A DNA stretch of 64,000 bases from Blastococcus sp. Marseille-P5729 (GCF_900292035.1 NZ_OMPO01000001.1:62001-126000), one strand, 5' to 3'; shown: positions 1 through 9,511, numbered from the stretch's first letter. Program-made: numbers and translations. Notes: generated from the letters alone by a model not told the origin.

Positions 1-471
1 GCGGCCGCCATCGCCGAGATGATTCGCACCGCCGGCCGCCGTTATCCGCGAGCCGTGTCGCTCGAGCCGCAGTACGCGCAGGCCCTGCCCGAGCTGCTGA
101 TCGGCGTCGGTCCCGAGCGGTTCGCGCGGATCGCCGAACGGGTGATGACGCCCAAGACGCCGGAGACGGTGCGGATCGACCACCTGCACGCCGCGCAGGT
201 CTCGGTGGGCGAGCAGATGACGATCATGCGCGAACGGCTGGCGCGCAGACGACAGCTCACCTTTCGCGAGCTGACCGAGGACTGCGCCCACACGCTCGAG
301 GTCGTTGCCCGCTTCCTCGGGTTGCTGGAGCTCTATCGCGAGAAGTCGGTGATCTTCGAACAGGTAGCGCCGCTAGGCGAGCTCAACGTCCGCTGGAGCG
401 CCGACGCGCACGCCGACCCGGGCGGCGCCGATGATCCCGCCGCGCACGATCCCGACGAGGACTACGCATGA
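1..471 (+). CDS. scpA: Segregation and condensation protein A, C-terminal part (cut by window start)
   Basis: This is the last 156 codons of ScpA, the kleisin subunit that joins ScpB and the SMC dimer to compact and segregate the chromosome. The frame is open from base 1, so the true start lies before the window. The visible part ends in the winged-helix-like C-terminal region of kleisins (FRELTEDCAHTLEVVARFLGL, then the LYREKSVIFEQ segment) that contacts the SMC head. The stop overlaps the scpB start by 4 nt (ATGA), which points to translational coupling. The assignment rests on this C-terminus plus the downstream scpB; both fit the family well. Confidence 0.93.
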   Translation, partial: AAAIAEMIRTAGRRYPRAVSLEPQYAQALPELLIGVGPERFARIAERVMTPKTPETVRIDHLHAAQVSVGEQMTIMRERLARRRQLTFRELTEDCAHTLEVVARFLGLLELYREKSVIFEQVAPLGELNVRWSADAHADPGGADDPAAHDPDEDYA

Positions 472-1277
472 GCGACGCCACGCCCGACACCCCAACGACC
501 CCCACGAGCGCCGACACCCCCGCGGTCGTCGACCAATGGCCTAGCCGGGTGGAGACGCCGCAGGACGACGATGCCGGTGACTACAGCCCGGACGAGACTG
601 ACCGGCCGCAGGAGCCCAAGCCGTTCGAGCTGCAGCTTCCGCCGCGCCCCGACGAGGGCGAGGAGGCGGGCGAGCCCGACCAGCTGATGACGATCCTGGA
701 GTCCGACATCTCCCCGGCCATCGAGTCGGTGCTGCTGGTCGTGGACACCCCGACGTCCGCGATGGACATCGCCCGCGCCATCGGCATCGGAGAGGACGTC
801 GTCATCGAGCACCTGCGCGCGCTGCAGGCTGAGTACGACGAGCAGGGCCGCGGCTTCCAGCTGCGCGAGGCAGCCGGCGGCTGGCGGCTGTACACCCGCG
901 AGCAGTACGCGCCCGCGGTCGAGCGATTCGTCCTGGACGGCCAGAAGACCCGGCTCACCCAGGCGGCCCTCGAGACCCTCGCGGTGATCGCCTACCGACA
1001 GCCGATCACCCGAGCCCGGGTGTCGGCCATTCGCGGAGTCAACGTCGACGGCGTCGTCCGCACACTGCTGATGCGCGAGCTCATCGAGGAGGCCGGGCAT
1101 GAGGAGGGCAGCGGCGGCGGACTGCTCACCACGACCGATCTGTTCGTCGAGAAGCTCGGGCTGCGCTCGCTGGAGGAGCTGCCGCCGATCGCCCCTCTGC
1201 TGCCCGATGTCGACCCCGAGATGGATGAGCGGCTCGAGTCCGGCCTCGCCGCGCTCGCCGACCTGGAGATGGACTGA
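468..1277 (+). CDS. scpB: Segregation and condensation protein B
   Basis: ScpB dimerises and binds ScpA to form the non-SMC part of the condensin complex. The 269-residue protein has an acidic, proline-rich extension of about 75 residues that is not conserved in the family, then the two winged-helix domains. The first starts near SDISPAIESVLLVVDTPTS and the second contains TQAALETLAVIAYRQPITRA and the RGVNVDGVVRTLL motif typical of ScpB. The ATG overlaps the scpA stop and the TGA overlaps the next gene's ATG by one base, so scpA, scpB and rluB are a tightly coupled operon. Confidence 0.95.
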   Translation: MSDATPDTPTTPTSADTPAVVDQWPSRVETPQDDDAGDYSPDETDRPQEPKPFELQLPPRPDEGEEAGEPDQLMTILESDISPAIESVLLVVDTPTSAMDIARAIGIGEDVVIEHLRALQAEYDEQGRGFQLREAAGGWRLYTREQYAPAVERFVLDGQKTRLTQAALETLAVIAYRQPITRARVSAIRGVNVDGVVRTLLMRELIEEAGHEEGSGGGLLTTTDLFVEKLGLRSLEELPPIAPLLPDVDPEMDERLESGLAALADLEMD

Positions 1278-2131
1278 TGAGCAATACCTACGACCTCGAC
1301 CTGGGTGGGGAGTACTACGACGAGGACGACGAGGAGTTCGAGCTGGCGGACGCCGAGTTCGACCTGCCCGCTCGAAGACCGCTCACCGACCAGCACAGCC
1401 CCGGCGGTGAGCGGCTGCAGAAGGTGCTGGCGCGCGCCGGGGTCGGCAGCCGGCGGGTCTGCGAGGACCTCATCGCGCGGGGTCAGGTGAGCGTCAACGG
1501 CAAGCGGGCCACCCTGGGGATGCGGATCGACCCGCAGCGCGACATCGTGCAGGTGGACGGCGCCCGCATCGAGACCCGCGACGACATGATCTATCTGGCC
1601 TTCAACAAGCCGGCCGGCGTGTTGTCGGCGATGAGCGACGACCGCGGCCGCTACACGCTTTCGGACTACATCGAGAGCTATGTCGAGCGCGGCATCCGGC
1701 TGTTTCACGTCGGGCGGCTGGACTCCGACACTGAAGGCCTGATCCTGCTGACCAACGACGGCGCGCTGGCGCACAAGCTGGCGCATCCGAGCTTCGGCGT
1801 CGAGAAGACCTACATCGCCGAGATCATCGGCCCGGTGGCGCGCGACGTCGGCAAGCGACTGCGGGCCGGAATCGAGCTCGAGGACGGGCCTGCGAAGGTC
1901 GACTCGTTCCGGCTCATCGAGCAGTTCGGCAACCGCGTCATGGTCGAGGTCGTGCTGCATGAAGGACGCAAGCACATCGTCCGCCGGCTGCTTGAGGCGG
2001 TCGGGCATCCCGTCCAGAGCCTGGCCCGCACCAAGTTCGGCCCGATCCATCTTGGGGCACAGCGATCTGGCATCATTCGGCCGCTGAACAGCAAGGAGAT
2101 CGCCGAGCTGCACGCGGCCGTGGAGAAGTAG
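1277..2131 (+). CDS. rluB: rRNA pseudouridine synthase, RluB/RsuA family
   Basis: The enzyme isomerises a uridine in rRNA to pseudouridine (23S U2605-like site for RluB). The protein has 284 residues: an acidic N-terminal tail of about 45 residues, an S4 RNA-binding domain (ERLQKVLARAGVGSRR, residues about 48-110), and the synthase domain with the catalytic RLDSDTEG motif near residue 145-152 and the late GRKHIVRRLLEAVGHPV segment. The start overlaps the scpB stop. Position directly after scpAB is the standard actinobacterial arrangement. Exact target uridine is inferred from family only. Confidence 0.93.
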   Translation: MSNTYDLDLGGEYYDEDDEEFELADAEFDLPARRPLTDQHSPGGERLQKVLARAGVGSRRVCEDLIARGQVSVNGKRATLGMRIDPQRDIVQVDGARIETRDDMIYLAFNKPAGVLSAMSDDRGRYTLSDYIESYVERGIRLFHVGRLDSDTEGLILLTNDGALAHKLAHPSFGVEKTYIAEIIGPVARDVGKRLRAGIELEDGPAKVDSFRLIEQFGNRVMVEVVLHEGRKHIVRRLLEAVGHPVQSLARTKFGPIHLGAQRSGIIRPLNSKEIAELHAAVEK

Positions 2132-2169
2132 CGCCCGCGGTTTCGGGCCGGGGAGCAGGCGCACGCCGG

Positions 2170-2175
2170 TAGACT
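2170..2175 (+). promoter_or_regulatory. Possible -10 element before aroH
   Basis: TAGACT lies 40 nt before the aroH GTG in the 84-nt gap after rluB, and a GAGGAGGA-like ribosome binding stretch (GACGAGGAGGAC) follows just before the start. It suggests that aroH-cmk-der may have its own promoter in addition to read-through from scpA. No clear -35 is seen. Confidence 0.35.
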
Positions 2176-2215
2176 TGACCACCGGCCTGAACAGGCGAGG
2201 GACGAGGAGGACGGC

Positions 2216-2578
2216 GTGGGAGTGCGCGCGGTACGCGGAGCGGTGCAGATCGACCGTGATGACGTCGAGGAGCTGCATCAGGCGACCGCCGAGCTCGTGA
2301 CCGAGGTGATGGAGCGCAACGGATTCACGATCGACGACATGATCAGCGTGATCTTCACCGTCACCCCCGATCTCACCAGCGACTTCCCGGCGCACGCCGC
2401 ACGCCTGATGGGCTTCACCGATGTCCCACTGATGTGCTCGACCGAGATCCCGGTGGCCGGTGCGCTGCCGCGCGTCATCCGTCTGATGGCGCACGTCGAG
2501 ACTGACAAGCCCCGTCAGGACATCCAGCATGTCTACCTGCGTGGCGCGGCCGCTCTACGCCGGGACATCGCGCAGTGA
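2216..2578 (+). CDS. aroH: Monofunctional chorismate mutase, AroH class
   Basis: Converts chorismate to prephenate on the way to phenylalanine and tyrosine. The 120-residue length matches the trimeric Bacillus-type AroH fold rather than the helical AroQ fold. Visible signatures are VRAVRGAVQI at the N-terminus, then VTPDLTSDFPAHAAR and the CSTEIPVAGALPRVIRLM segment, where AroH active-site Cys and Arg residues lie. The start is GTG with GAGGAGG 7 nt upstream. It overlaps cmk by 4 nt (GTGA). Presence of aroH before cmk is known in part of the actinobacteria. Confidence 0.92.
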   Translation: MGVRAVRGAVQIDRDDVEELHQATAELVTEVMERNGFTIDDMISVIFTVTPDLTSDFPAHAARLMGFTDVPLMCSTEIPVAGALPRVIRLMAHVETDKPRQDIQHVYLRGAAALRRDIAQ

Positions 2579-3258
2579 CGCTACACAGGGTCATCGCGAT
2601 CGACGGGCCGTCCGGCTCCGGGAAGTCGAGCGTCTCGAGATCGGTCGCCCGCCAGCTCGGACTTCGCTATCTCGACACCGGAGCCATGTACCGCGCCGTC
2701 GCGCAGGGCGCGGTGCTGGCGGGCATCGACGTCGAGGACGCCGAGCGGGTCGCGCAGTACGCACGCGAGATGGACCTCCCGATGCCGACCGATCCCGACG
2801 AGCAGACCATCATCGTGAACGGGCAGGACGTCACCGCCACCATCCGGACGTCGGCCGTCTCCCTGATCGTCTCGGCCGTCGCGACCAATCTCGCGGTGCG
2901 TCGCGAGCTGGTTCGCCGGCAGCAGGAGATCGTCGCGGCCGGCAGCATCGTCCTCGAGGGACGCGACACGACCACGGTCGTCGCACCCGATGCCCAGGTG
3001 CGCATCCTGATCACCGCCGACCCCGAGGCACGAGTGGCGCGCCGGACCGCCGAGCTGCACGACGAGGTCTCCGGCCGCACCATGTCGCAGACGATGACTG
3101 AGATCATCGACCGCGACGCCAAGGACGCCACTGTCGTGAACTTCCAGACCGCCGCCGACGGTGTCATCACCCTCGATACCTCGCACCTTGATCTAGCGGG
3201 GTCGGTCGCGGCGGTGCTGCGGATCATCGCCGACTCCGAGAAGGAGCTGGCACCGTGA
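2575..3258 (+). CDS. cmk: Cytidylate kinase
   Basis: Phosphorylates CMP and dCMP with ATP. The 227-residue protein shows the P-loop GPSGSGKSS at residues 9-17, the CMP-binding LDTGAMYRA segment, the [11 protein letters not shown] motif and the lid-region Arg residues in [11 protein letters not shown]. The GTG start is fixed by a 4-nt overlap with aroH, and the stop overlaps der by 4 nt. One slight oddity is EGRDTTT where most Cmk have EGRDIGT; this is a common actinobacterial variant position, but I have not checked it. Confidence 0.94.
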   Translation: MTLHRVIAIDGPSGSGKSSVSRSVARQLGLRYLDTGAMYRAVAQGAVLAGIDVEDAERVAQYAREMDLPMPTDPDEQTIIVNGQDVTATIRTSAVSLIVSAVATNLAVRRELVRRQQEIVAAGSIVLEGRDTTTVVAPDAQVRILITADPEARVARRTAELHDEVSGRTMSQTMTEIIDRDAKDATVVNFQTAADGVITLDTSHLDLAGSVAAVLRIIADSEKELAP

Positions 3259-4655
3259 CCGACAACGAGATTCCCGACTGGGTCGCCTCCGAGCTCGCCG
3301 ATCTGGGATCGGAGGGAGCGGACGACGTCGAGGAGCTGGCGCCCGCGCCGGTCGTTGCCGTGGTGGGCCGGCCGAACGTCGGGAAGTCGACGCTGGTCAA
3401 CCGGATCCTCGGCCGCCGCGCCGCGGTCGTCCAGGATGTGCCGGGCGTGACCCGCGACCGGGTCAAGTACGACGCGAACTGGAGCGGCCGCCGCTTCACC
3501 CTCATGGACACCGGCGGGTGGGAACCGGACGCCGCAGGACTGCAGGGCGCGGTCGCTCTGCAGGCCGAGCACGCGATCCGCACGGCCGACGTCGTCCTGT
3601 TCGTCGTGGACGCGACGGTAGGTGCCACGACCACTGATGAGGCCGCGGTTCGCCTGCTACGCCAGGCAAAGGTGCCCGTGCTGCTGGTCGCTAACAAGGT
3701 CGACGACGAGCGCGGCGAGATCGACGCGCTGACGCTGTGGAACCTCGGGCTGGGTGAGCCCTATCCCGTCTCGGCGTTGCACGGCCGTGGCTCGGGCGAC
3801 CTGCTGGACGTCGTGCTGGAGCATCTGCCCGACGCCCCGCGCGAGAGCTATGCGCGCTACGGCGGCCCGCGACGAGTCGCGTTGGTGGGCCGGCCGAACG
3901 TCGGCAAGTCGTCGCTGCTCAACAAGCTGGCGAAGGAGACCCGCTCGGTCGTCGACGACGTCGCCGGGACGACGGTGGACCCGGTGGACTCGGTCGTCGA
4001 GGTCGGCGGCGAGGAGTGGCACTTCGTCGACACCGCAGGCCTGCGCAAGCGCGTGAAGAACGCCGCCGGAGCCGAGTACTACGCCTCGCTGCGGACGGCG
4101 TCCGCGATCGAGCAGGCCGAGGTGTGCGTCGTCCTGCTCGATGCCTCAGAGCCGATCAACGAGCAGGACCAGCGGATCATCACCCAGGTCATCGAGTCCG
4201 GCCGCGCCCTCGTGCTCGCGATGAACAAGTGGGACCTCATGGACGAGGACCGCCGGATCATGCTGGACCGCGAGATCGAGCGCGAGCTGGTCCGGGTCCC
4301 GTGGGCGCAGCGGGTCAACATCTCGGCGAAGACCGGCCGCGCCGTCGACAAGCTCGCCCCGGCGATGCGAACCGCTCTGGAGTCGTGGGACGCCCGGGTC
4401 CCCACCGCGAAGCTCAACGCCTGGTTGTCGGAGATCGTCTCGGCCCATCCACACCCGGTTCGTGGCGGCAAGCAGCCGCGGATCCTCTTCGCCACGCAGG
4501 CGTCGTCCCGCCCACCGCGGTTCATCATCTTCACGACCGGGTTCCTGGAGGCGCAGTATCTCCGGTTCATCGAGCGGCGGATGCGTGAGGACTTCGGGTT
4601 CACCGGATCGCCGATCCGGATCAGCGTGAAGGAACGGAAGCGTCGCGAGCGCTAG
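3255..4655 (+). CDS. der: Ribosome biogenesis GTPase Der (EngA)
   Basis: Der has two tandem GTPase domains and acts in 50S subunit maturation. Both P-loops are visible ([10 protein letters not shown] near residue 37 and [11 protein letters not shown] near 214), with DTGG and DTAG switch-II motifs and NKVD / NKWD specificity motifs. The C-terminal KH-like domain ends in [14 protein letters not shown] 30-residue acidic N-terminal extension precedes domain 1, as in other actinobacteria. The GTG start overlaps cmk. The TAG stop shares the palindrome CTAG (4652-4655) with the convergent downstream gene. Confidence 0.96.
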   Translation: MTDNEIPDWVASELADLGSEGADDVEELAPAPVVAVVGRPNVGKSTLVNRILGRRAAVVQDVPGVTRDRVKYDANWSGRRFTLMDTGGWEPDAAGLQGAVALQAEHAIRTADVVLFVVDATVGATTTDEAAVRLLRQAKVPVLLVANKVDDERGEIDALTLWNLGLGEPYPVSALHGRGSGDLLDVVLEHLPDAPRESYARYGGPRRVALVGRPNVGKSSLLNKLAKETRSVVDDVAGTTVDPVDSVVEVGGEEWHFVDTAGLRKRVKNAAGAEYYASLRTASAIEQAEVCVVLLDASEPINEQDQRIITQVIESGRALVLAMNKWDLMDEDRRIMLDREIERELVRVPWAQRVNISAKTGRAVDKLAPAMRTALESWDARVPTAKLNAWLSEIVSAHPHPVRGGKQPRILFATQASSRPPRFIIFTTGFLEAQYLRFIERRMREDFGFTGSPIRISVKERKRRER

Positions 4656-5638
4656 AGACACTCCTCGGCGACGAGCTCGAAGGAGCGCAGCAGCGCCGGG
4701 CGCTCGACGGCGTTCGAGGTGAGGATCAGCTCATCGGCCTTCGTGTCCTCCTGCAGCCGCAGCAGGAACTGTCGTACCTGCGGTCCGGTGCCGACGCCGG
4801 TGTAGGTCATCATGTGGTCGACCTGCATGCCGCCGGCGCCGTCGAGATGCTGATCGACCTCGGCATCCGTCATGTTCTGGCCGCGGCCGAACAGCATCCG
4901 GAAGCGGGCACGGCGGGTGTTCTGGCGTTGCCGTTCTGCCTCGTCCTCGGAGTCAGCGGCGAGCGTGCCGGCGCCGACGATCACGTAGGGCTCGGCGAGC
5001 TGGTCCGACGGCTCGAACCGCTCGCGGTAGACGCTGATCGCCTGGTGCAACGCGTCGGGGGCGAAGTGGGAGGCGAACGAGTAGGGGAGGCCGAGGGCGG
5101 CGGCGAGCTGCGCGCCGTACAACGAGGAGCCGAGGATGTACAGCGGCACGTGCGTTCCTCGACCGGGCGTCGCCGCGACGCCGCGCACCCGTGAATGGTC
5201 CCCGAGGAAGCCCTGGAGCTCGAGGACGTCGTTCGGGAAGGACTCCGCGGCCCCAGGCGTACGGCGGAGGGCCTGCACGGTGACCTGATCGGTACCGGGC
5301 GCGCGTCCCAGCCCGAGGTCGATGCGTCCCGGGTGCAGGGTGGCCAGTGTGCCGAACTGCTCGGCGATGACCAGCGGCGAATGGTTCGGAAGCATGATGC
5401 CTCCGGAGCCGAGCCGGATCGATGTCGTCTGGGAGGCGATGTGCGCGATGAGCACGCTGGTGGCCGACGAGGCGATCGTCGGCATGTTGTGGTGCTCGGC
5501 GTACCAGATCCGCGTGAAGCCCCACTTCTCGGCTCGTTGGGCTAGATCGACGCTGGCCGCGAAGCTCTCGGCGACGGTCTCGCCTTTCCCGACCGTGGCC
5601 AGATCGAGGATGGACAGTGGCACCGGAAAAGAACCCAT
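4652..5638 (-). CDS. LLM-class flavin-dependent oxidoreductase (luciferase-like monooxygenase)
   Basis: A 328-residue TIM-barrel flavin monooxygenase of the bacterial luciferase-like family. Characteristic segments are [39 protein letters not shown] and [16 protein letters not shown]. The substrate is unknown. I chose the ATG at 5638 ([16 protein letters not shown]) because the family starts there; the open frame continues upstream to 5788 but that part overlaps the promoter of the divergent reductase gene and does not look like protein. The stop overlaps der tail to tail. Confidence 0.88.
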   Translation of the reverse strand: MGSFPVPLSILDLATVGKGETVAESFAASVDLAQRAEKWGFTRIWYAEHHNMPTIASSATSVLIAHIASQTTSIRLGSGGIMLPNHSPLVIAEQFGTLATLHPGRIDLGLGRAPGTDQVTVQALRRTPGAAESFPNDVLELQGFLGDHSRVRGVAATPGRGTHVPLYILGSSLYGAQLAAALGLPYSFASHFAPDALHQAISVYRERFEPSDQLAEPYVIVGAGTLAADSEDEAERQRQNTRRARFRMLFGRGQNMTDAEVDQHLDGAGGMQVDHMMTYTGVGTGPQVRQFLLRLQEDTKADELILTSNAVERPALLRSFELVAEECL

Positions 5639-5717
5639 ACCCCCGACTCTATGTCCGCCGTGTGCCAGTATGTGGGCGACGGAGCGCCAGTAGGGTGTGC
5701 GAAACGAAGGAGACCCG

Positions 5718-6731
5718 ATGACCGACACCACTCGCATCGTGCTGGCCCGCCGTCCCGACGGCGAGCCGACGCACGACGACTTCCGCACCGAGACCGTCTC
5801 ACTGGCCGAGCCGCAGGACGGGGAGGTGCTGCTGCAGACGCTGTACCTCTCGCTCGACCCCTACATGCGCGGCCGGATGAACGACACCAAGTCGTACGCG
5901 GCCAAGGTCGAGCTGGGGGACCCGATGGTCGGCGGGACGGTGTCGCGGGTGCTGCAGTCGAATGCCGAGGGGCTTCGCGCGGGGGACGTCGTGCTCGGGT
6001 ACGCAGGATGGCAGACGCACTCGGTCGAGAGAGCCAAGCACCTCGTGAAGCTCGACCCCGAGCAGGCGCCGCTGTCCACCGCTCTCGGCGTCCTGGGGAT
6101 GCCCGGCTTCACCGCCTACTCGGGACTGCTCACCATCGGCCAGCCCAAGCCGGGGGAGACCGTCGCTGTCGCGGCCGCTACCGGACCGGTCGGGTCGGCG
6201 GTGGGCCAGATCGCGAAGATCAAGGGCGCCCGGGCCGTCGGGATCGCCGGCGGCCCGGAGAAGGCCGCGTACCTTCGCGAGCTCGGCTTCGACGCCGCCA
6301 TCGACCATCGCGCGGATGACTTCGCCGAGCAGCTCAAGGCGGCCGTACCGGACGGGATCGACGTGTACTTCGAGAACGTCGGCGGCAAGGTGTGGGACGC
6401 CGTCCTGCCGCTGATGAACGAGTTCGGACGAGTTCCGGTGTGCGGCCTGGTGTCGGGCTACAACTCCACCTCGCTGCCCGAGGGCCCGAACCGCGTGCCC
6501 GCCCTCATGGGAGCCGTCCTCACCAAGAGCCTCACGCTGCGCGGGTTCATCCAGCGCGAGTTCGCCGACCAGATGCCACAGTTCCGTCGCGAGATGAGCC
6601 AGTGGATCACCGACGGGAAGGTGAAGTACCGCGAGGACATCACTCAGGGACTGGATCGGACCGTCGACACCTTCATCGGCATGCTCCGCGGCGAGAACTT
6701 CGGCAAGGTCGTCATCGAGGTCGCCCAATGA
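5718..6731 (+). CDS. NADP-dependent MDR oxidoreductase (prostaglandin/CurA reductase-like)
   Basis: A 337-residue zinc-independent medium-chain reductase of the leukotriene B4 dehydrogenase / CurA type, which reduces activated double bonds with NADPH. Signatures: [15 protein letters not shown] near residue 40, the Rossmann region [20 protein letters not shown], and VCGLVSGYN. The ATG at 5718 has a good AAGGAG 8 nt upstream, and TAGGGT at 5692-5697 can serve as -10, so the longer open frame from 5697 is not used. It overlaps the next gene by 4 nt (ATGA), which suggests that reductase and crotonase act on the same acyl or enone substrate. Confidence 0.87.
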   Translation: MTDTTRIVLARRPDGEPTHDDFRTETVSLAEPQDGEVLLQTLYLSLDPYMRGRMNDTKSYAAKVELGDPMVGGTVSRVLQSNAEGLRAGDVVLGYAGWQTHSVERAKHLVKLDPEQAPLSTALGVLGMPGFTAYSGLLTIGQPKPGETVAVAAATGPVGSAVGQIAKIKGARAVGIAGGPEKAAYLRELGFDAAIDHRADDFAEQLKAAVPDGIDVYFENVGGKVWDAVLPLMNEFGRVPVCGLVSGYNSTSLPEGPNRVPALMGAVLTKSLTLRGFIQREFADQMPQFRREMSQWITDGKVKYREDITQGLDRTVDTFIGMLRGENFGKVVIEVAQ

Positions 6732-7492
6732 GCTCTGAACTAGTTCTGCTGAGCGTGGCGGACAGCGTGGCCACGATCTCGTTCAACCGCCCGGAGAAGC
6801 TGAATGCGATGGGCGTCGGCTCGGAGCCGGCGCTGAAGGCCGCGCTGACCGAGGTAGCCGAGCGGGACGACGTCAACGCAGTGGTGCTGACCGGGGAGGG
6901 GCGCGCGTTCAACGTCGGCCTTGACCTGGAATCCCCGTTCGGTGGGGACGTCGCCGAGACCTACCAGCGGATGCGGGCCAGCACGGCGACCGTGATGCTG
7001 ATGCGCCGCATGCGCCAGCCGATCATCGCCGCTGTGAACGGGAACGCGATCGGTGGTGGGTTCGCTATGGCGCTCGCGTGCGACATGCGCATCGCAGGCC
7101 GCGACGCGCGCTTTGTCGCGCCCTTCGCGGAGCTGGGCATGTCGGCGGGCGACCTGGGGATGACCTGGCTCCTGCCGCGGATGATCGGCCCCGGGCGTGC
7201 TGCCAAGGCGTTCTACACCGGGGAGCCGATCCGGGCGGATGAGGCGCGCGAGCTCGGGCTTGCGGACGAGGTGGTCGAGGATCCACGCGGCCGCGCGCTG
7301 GAGATCGCCAAGGTCATTGCCAGCAAGCCGCCGTTCGGCATCCAGCACTCCAAGGAGCTGCTCAACGCCAGCGTCTACGGCCAGGGCTTCTTCGAGCACC
7401 TCGAGGTGGAGCTGCGCTCGCAGGTCGTGTGCTCGGCGTCGAGCGACTTCCACGAGGCGAAGGCCCGGTTCGCCGCCGCTCGTAGACCGTAG
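6728..7492 (+). CDS. Enoyl-CoA hydratase/isomerase family protein
   Basis: A 254-residue crotonase-fold protein. The N-terminus (ISFNRPEKLNAMG) and the CoA/oxyanion segment NGNAIGGGFAMALACDMRIA are canonical. Of the two catalytic glutamates of enoyl-CoA hydratase, the one after the glycine loop is replaced (GGGFAMAL instead of GGGCELAM) and the second position reads SAGDLGM, with Asp instead of Glu. It may therefore be an isomerase or another crotonase rather than a hydratase. The start is fixed by the ATGA overlap with the upstream reductase. Confidence 0.88.
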   Translation: MSSELVLLSVADSVATISFNRPEKLNAMGVGSEPALKAALTEVAERDDVNAVVLTGEGRAFNVGLDLESPFGGDVAETYQRMRASTATVMLMRRMRQPIIAAVNGNAIGGGFAMALACDMRIAGRDARFVAPFAELGMSAGDLGMTWLLPRMIGPGRAAKAFYTGEPIRADEARELGLADEVVEDPRGRALEIAKVIASKPPFGIQHSKELLNASVYGQGFFEHLEVELRSQVVCSASSDFHEAKARFAAARRP

Positions 7493-7584
7493 TCCATCGA
7501 CAGCTCGAGGGCTCAGTATTCCGGTGATGCCGTGCGTAACCGGTTCGCGCCCGTGGGCGACCTGCCGGCAGCCCCAATGCCCAC

Positions 7585-7590
7585 TACGCT
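7585..7590 (+). promoter_or_regulatory. -10 element of a leaderless promoter (ligD-pol)
   Basis: TACGCT ends 7 nt before the ATG at 7598, with no Shine-Dalgarno sequence between them. Transcription would begin at or next to the A of ATG, the usual actinobacterial leaderless layout. Confidence 0.5.
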
Positions 7591-7597
7591 GCGATTC

Positions 7598-8587
7598 ATG
7601 GCATCGAAGAAGGGGGAGTTCGGTGAGCCGGTTCACCTGCACGTGGGCGACCGGTCCGTCCGGATATCGAACCCGCAGCGCCCTTACTTCCCCACGCTCG
7701 GTCTGACGAAGATCGACATCGCCGAGTACTACCTGTCTGTCGGTGACGGGATCGTGCGGGCACTGCGGGAGCGACCATGCATGCTGCACCGGTTCCCCGA
7801 CGGGGTGACCGACGCCAGCGGGGACATGCAGCAGAAGGTGCACCAGAAGCGGCTGCCCCGGGGAGCGCCCGACTGGGTGCAGACCGTCCGGCTGCACTTC
7901 CCGCGGTACGACCTGACCGCCGACGAGCTCTGCGTCACCGAGCTCGCCAGCGTCGTCTGGGCGGTCCAGATGTCGACCGTCGAGTTCCACCCGTGGAACA
8001 GCCGTCGCGCGGACACCGAGAAGCCTGACGAGTGGCGCATCGACCTCGACCCGATGCCGAAGGCGCCGTTCAGTCGAGTCCGCCGGTCTGCCGAGGTGAC
8101 CCACGAGGTGCTCGACGAGATCGGCGCCACGGGATGGCCGAAGACCTCCGGCGGGAACGGCCTGCACGTCTACGTGCGGATCAAGCCGGAGCATGACTTC
8201 GGCGACGTACGCCGGGCCGCGCTCGCCTTCGCCCGAGAGGTCGAGCGTCGGCTGCCCGGTGAGGTGACGACGACCTGGTGGCGCAAGGATCGTGATCCCG
8301 AGGCGGTGTTCATAGACTTCAACCAGAACGCGCGCGACCATACGATCGCTTCGGCGTACTCGGTGCGCGGCAACCCGCAGGCGACCGTATCCACCCCGAT
8401 CACCTGGGACGAGGTGGCGGACGTCGATCCACGCGAGCTGACGGTGCGCACGGTCCCGGAGCGCTTCGCCCGGGTGGGGGATCTGCACAAGGGCATCGAC
8501 GATGCGGTGTTTGACATCGCCCCGCTGCTCGAGTGGGCCGACCGGGACGAAGCCGAAGGCCAGCCCGCGCCCGACGACCGACTGTGA
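7598..8587 (+). CDS. Stand-alone LigD-type polymerase/primase domain protein
   Basis: A 329-residue member of the archaeo-eukaryotic primase-like polymerase domain of LigD, which fills gaps and adds ribonucleotides during non-homologous end joining. Seen: the DLDPMP catalytic acid motif (WRIDLDPMP), the TSGGNGLHVYVRI segment and FIDFNQNARDHTIASAYSVR. No ligase, phosphoesterase or Ku gene is present here, so it is one of the separate LigD-like polymerases common in actinobacteria. The ATG at 7598 is chosen because of the leaderless promoter; a GTG at 7532 would add 22 residues without family support. Confidence 0.9.
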   Translation: MASKKGEFGEPVHLHVGDRSVRISNPQRPYFPTLGLTKIDIAEYYLSVGDGIVRALRERPCMLHRFPDGVTDASGDMQQKVHQKRLPRGAPDWVQTVRLHFPRYDLTADELCVTELASVVWAVQMSTVEFHPWNSRRADTEKPDEWRIDLDPMPKAPFSRVRRSAEVTHEVLDEIGATGWPKTSGGNGLHVYVRIKPEHDFGDVRRAALAFAREVERRLPGEVTTTWWRKDRDPEAVFIDFNQNARDHTIASAYSVRGNPQATVSTPITWDEVADVDPRELTVRTVPERFARVGDLHKGIDDAVFDIAPLLEWADRDEAEGQPAPDDRL

Positions 8588-8635
8588 CGCACGCCTAGGT
8601 AGTTGAAACGGAAACCAAACCCCATTACGCGTATG

Positions 8636-8649
8636 GTTGATCCGTCAAC
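8636..8649. promoter_or_regulatory. Candidate MarR-type operator before wrbA
   Basis: GTTGA-TCCG-TCAAC is a perfect 5-bp inverted repeat with a 4-bp centre, extended to TCAACTA on the right as in many MarR-family sites. A further AGTTGA half-site lies at 8601-8606, overlapping a possible -35 TTGAAA (8603-8608). It sits 33 nt before the wrbA ATG. No MarR gene lies in the window, so the regulator would act in trans. Inferred from pattern only. Confidence 0.5.
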
Positions 8650-8681
8650 TAAATTTCGAGAAGTACCGAACAGGAGCAGAC

Positions 8682-9281
8682 ATGACGAAGCTCGCGATCA
8701 TTTACTACTCGGCCACCGGTCATGGCACCGAGATGGCGAAGGTCGCCGCCGCGGCGGGCCAGGCGGCTGGCGCAGAGGTGCGGGTGCGGCACGTCGCCGA
8801 GACCGCCGACCCGTCGACCTTCGCCGAGAACCCGGCCTGGACCGCGAACTACGAGGCGACCAAGGATCTGCCGGCCGCGACGGGCGATGACATCGTCTGG
8901 GCGGACGCCGTCATCCTCGGTGCGCCGACCCGTTACTCCACCCCTGCGGCGCCGTACCAGACCTTCATCAACGGCCTGGGCGGTCTCTGGGCCGAGGGCA
9001 AGCTTGCGAACAAGGTGTACGCGGCCTGGACCTCGAGTCAGACCCTCCACGGTGGTCAGGAGACCACGCTGCAGCAGATGTACCAGCAGGTCATGCACTT
9101 CGGTGGGATCATCGCCGCGCCGGGTTACACCGACGGCCTGAAGTTCGTCGACGGGAATCCGTACGGCGTCGGCCATGTCACCGGTGCGAACAATACCGAC
9201 GAGCTGTCGGATGCCACCAAGAACGCCCTGGAGCACATGACCAAGCGTGTCGTCGACATCGCGACCAAGCTGAACAGTTGA
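8682..9281 (+). CDS. wrbA: NAD(P)H:quinone oxidoreductase WrbA (flavodoxin fold)
   Basis: A 199-residue FMN quinone reductase that performs two-electron reduction of quinones and so limits redox cycling. The phosphate-binding loop is YYSATGHGTEMAK (flavodoxin motif), followed by GAPTRYSTPAAP and TSSQTLHGGQETT, which are typical WrbA segments. The ATG at 8682 has AGGAGCAG 6-8 nt upstream. The palindromic site upstream suggests redox or xenobiotic control, and a strong terminator follows, so the gene is monocistronic. Confidence 0.93.
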   Translation: MTKLAIIYYSATGHGTEMAKVAAAAGQAAGAEVRVRHVAETADPSTFAENPAWTANYEATKDLPAATGDDIVWADAVILGAPTRYSTPAAPYQTFINGLGGLWAEGKLANKVYAAWTSSQTLHGGQETTLQQMYQQVMHFGGIIAAPGYTDGLKFVDGNPYGVGHVTGANNTDELSDATKNALEHMTKRVVDIATKLNS

Positions 9282-9295
9282 CGACCCTCTAGTAG

Positions 9296-9328
9296 AAGCG
9301 CCGCCACGCGACTGACGTGGTGGCGCTT
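9296..9328 (+). terminator. Rho-independent terminator after wrbA
   Basis: A 13-bp stem (AAGCGCCGCCACG pairing with CGTGGTGGCGCTT, one G-T pair) with a 7-nt loop and a short T run (CTTTG), 15 nt after the wrbA stop. Confidence 0.85.
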
Positions 9329-9431
9329 TGTCATTGCCCATCGTGATGTCTAACAGGTCGGCCCGCCGGTGCCCGATTGCTCGGCGCCGGTGGGGTACAC
9401 TTTCGTGTCGGTCCTGCTCAGGTGGGACCAA

Positions 9432-9508
<77 letters not shown>

Positions 9509-9511
9509 GAT

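Noticed and set aside
992-2530. Minus-strand frame of 512 codons opposite scpB-rluB-aroH
   Set aside because: Shadow of a conserved core operon.
5639-5788. N-terminal extension of the luciferase-like monooxygenase
   Set aside because: The extra 50 residues have no family similarity and overlap the promoter and ribosome site of the divergent MDR gene.
6740-8488. Minus-strand open frame of 582 codons opposite the crotonase and ligD-pol genes
   Set aside because: Spans two well-identified genes and their gap; composition is typical of antisense shadow.
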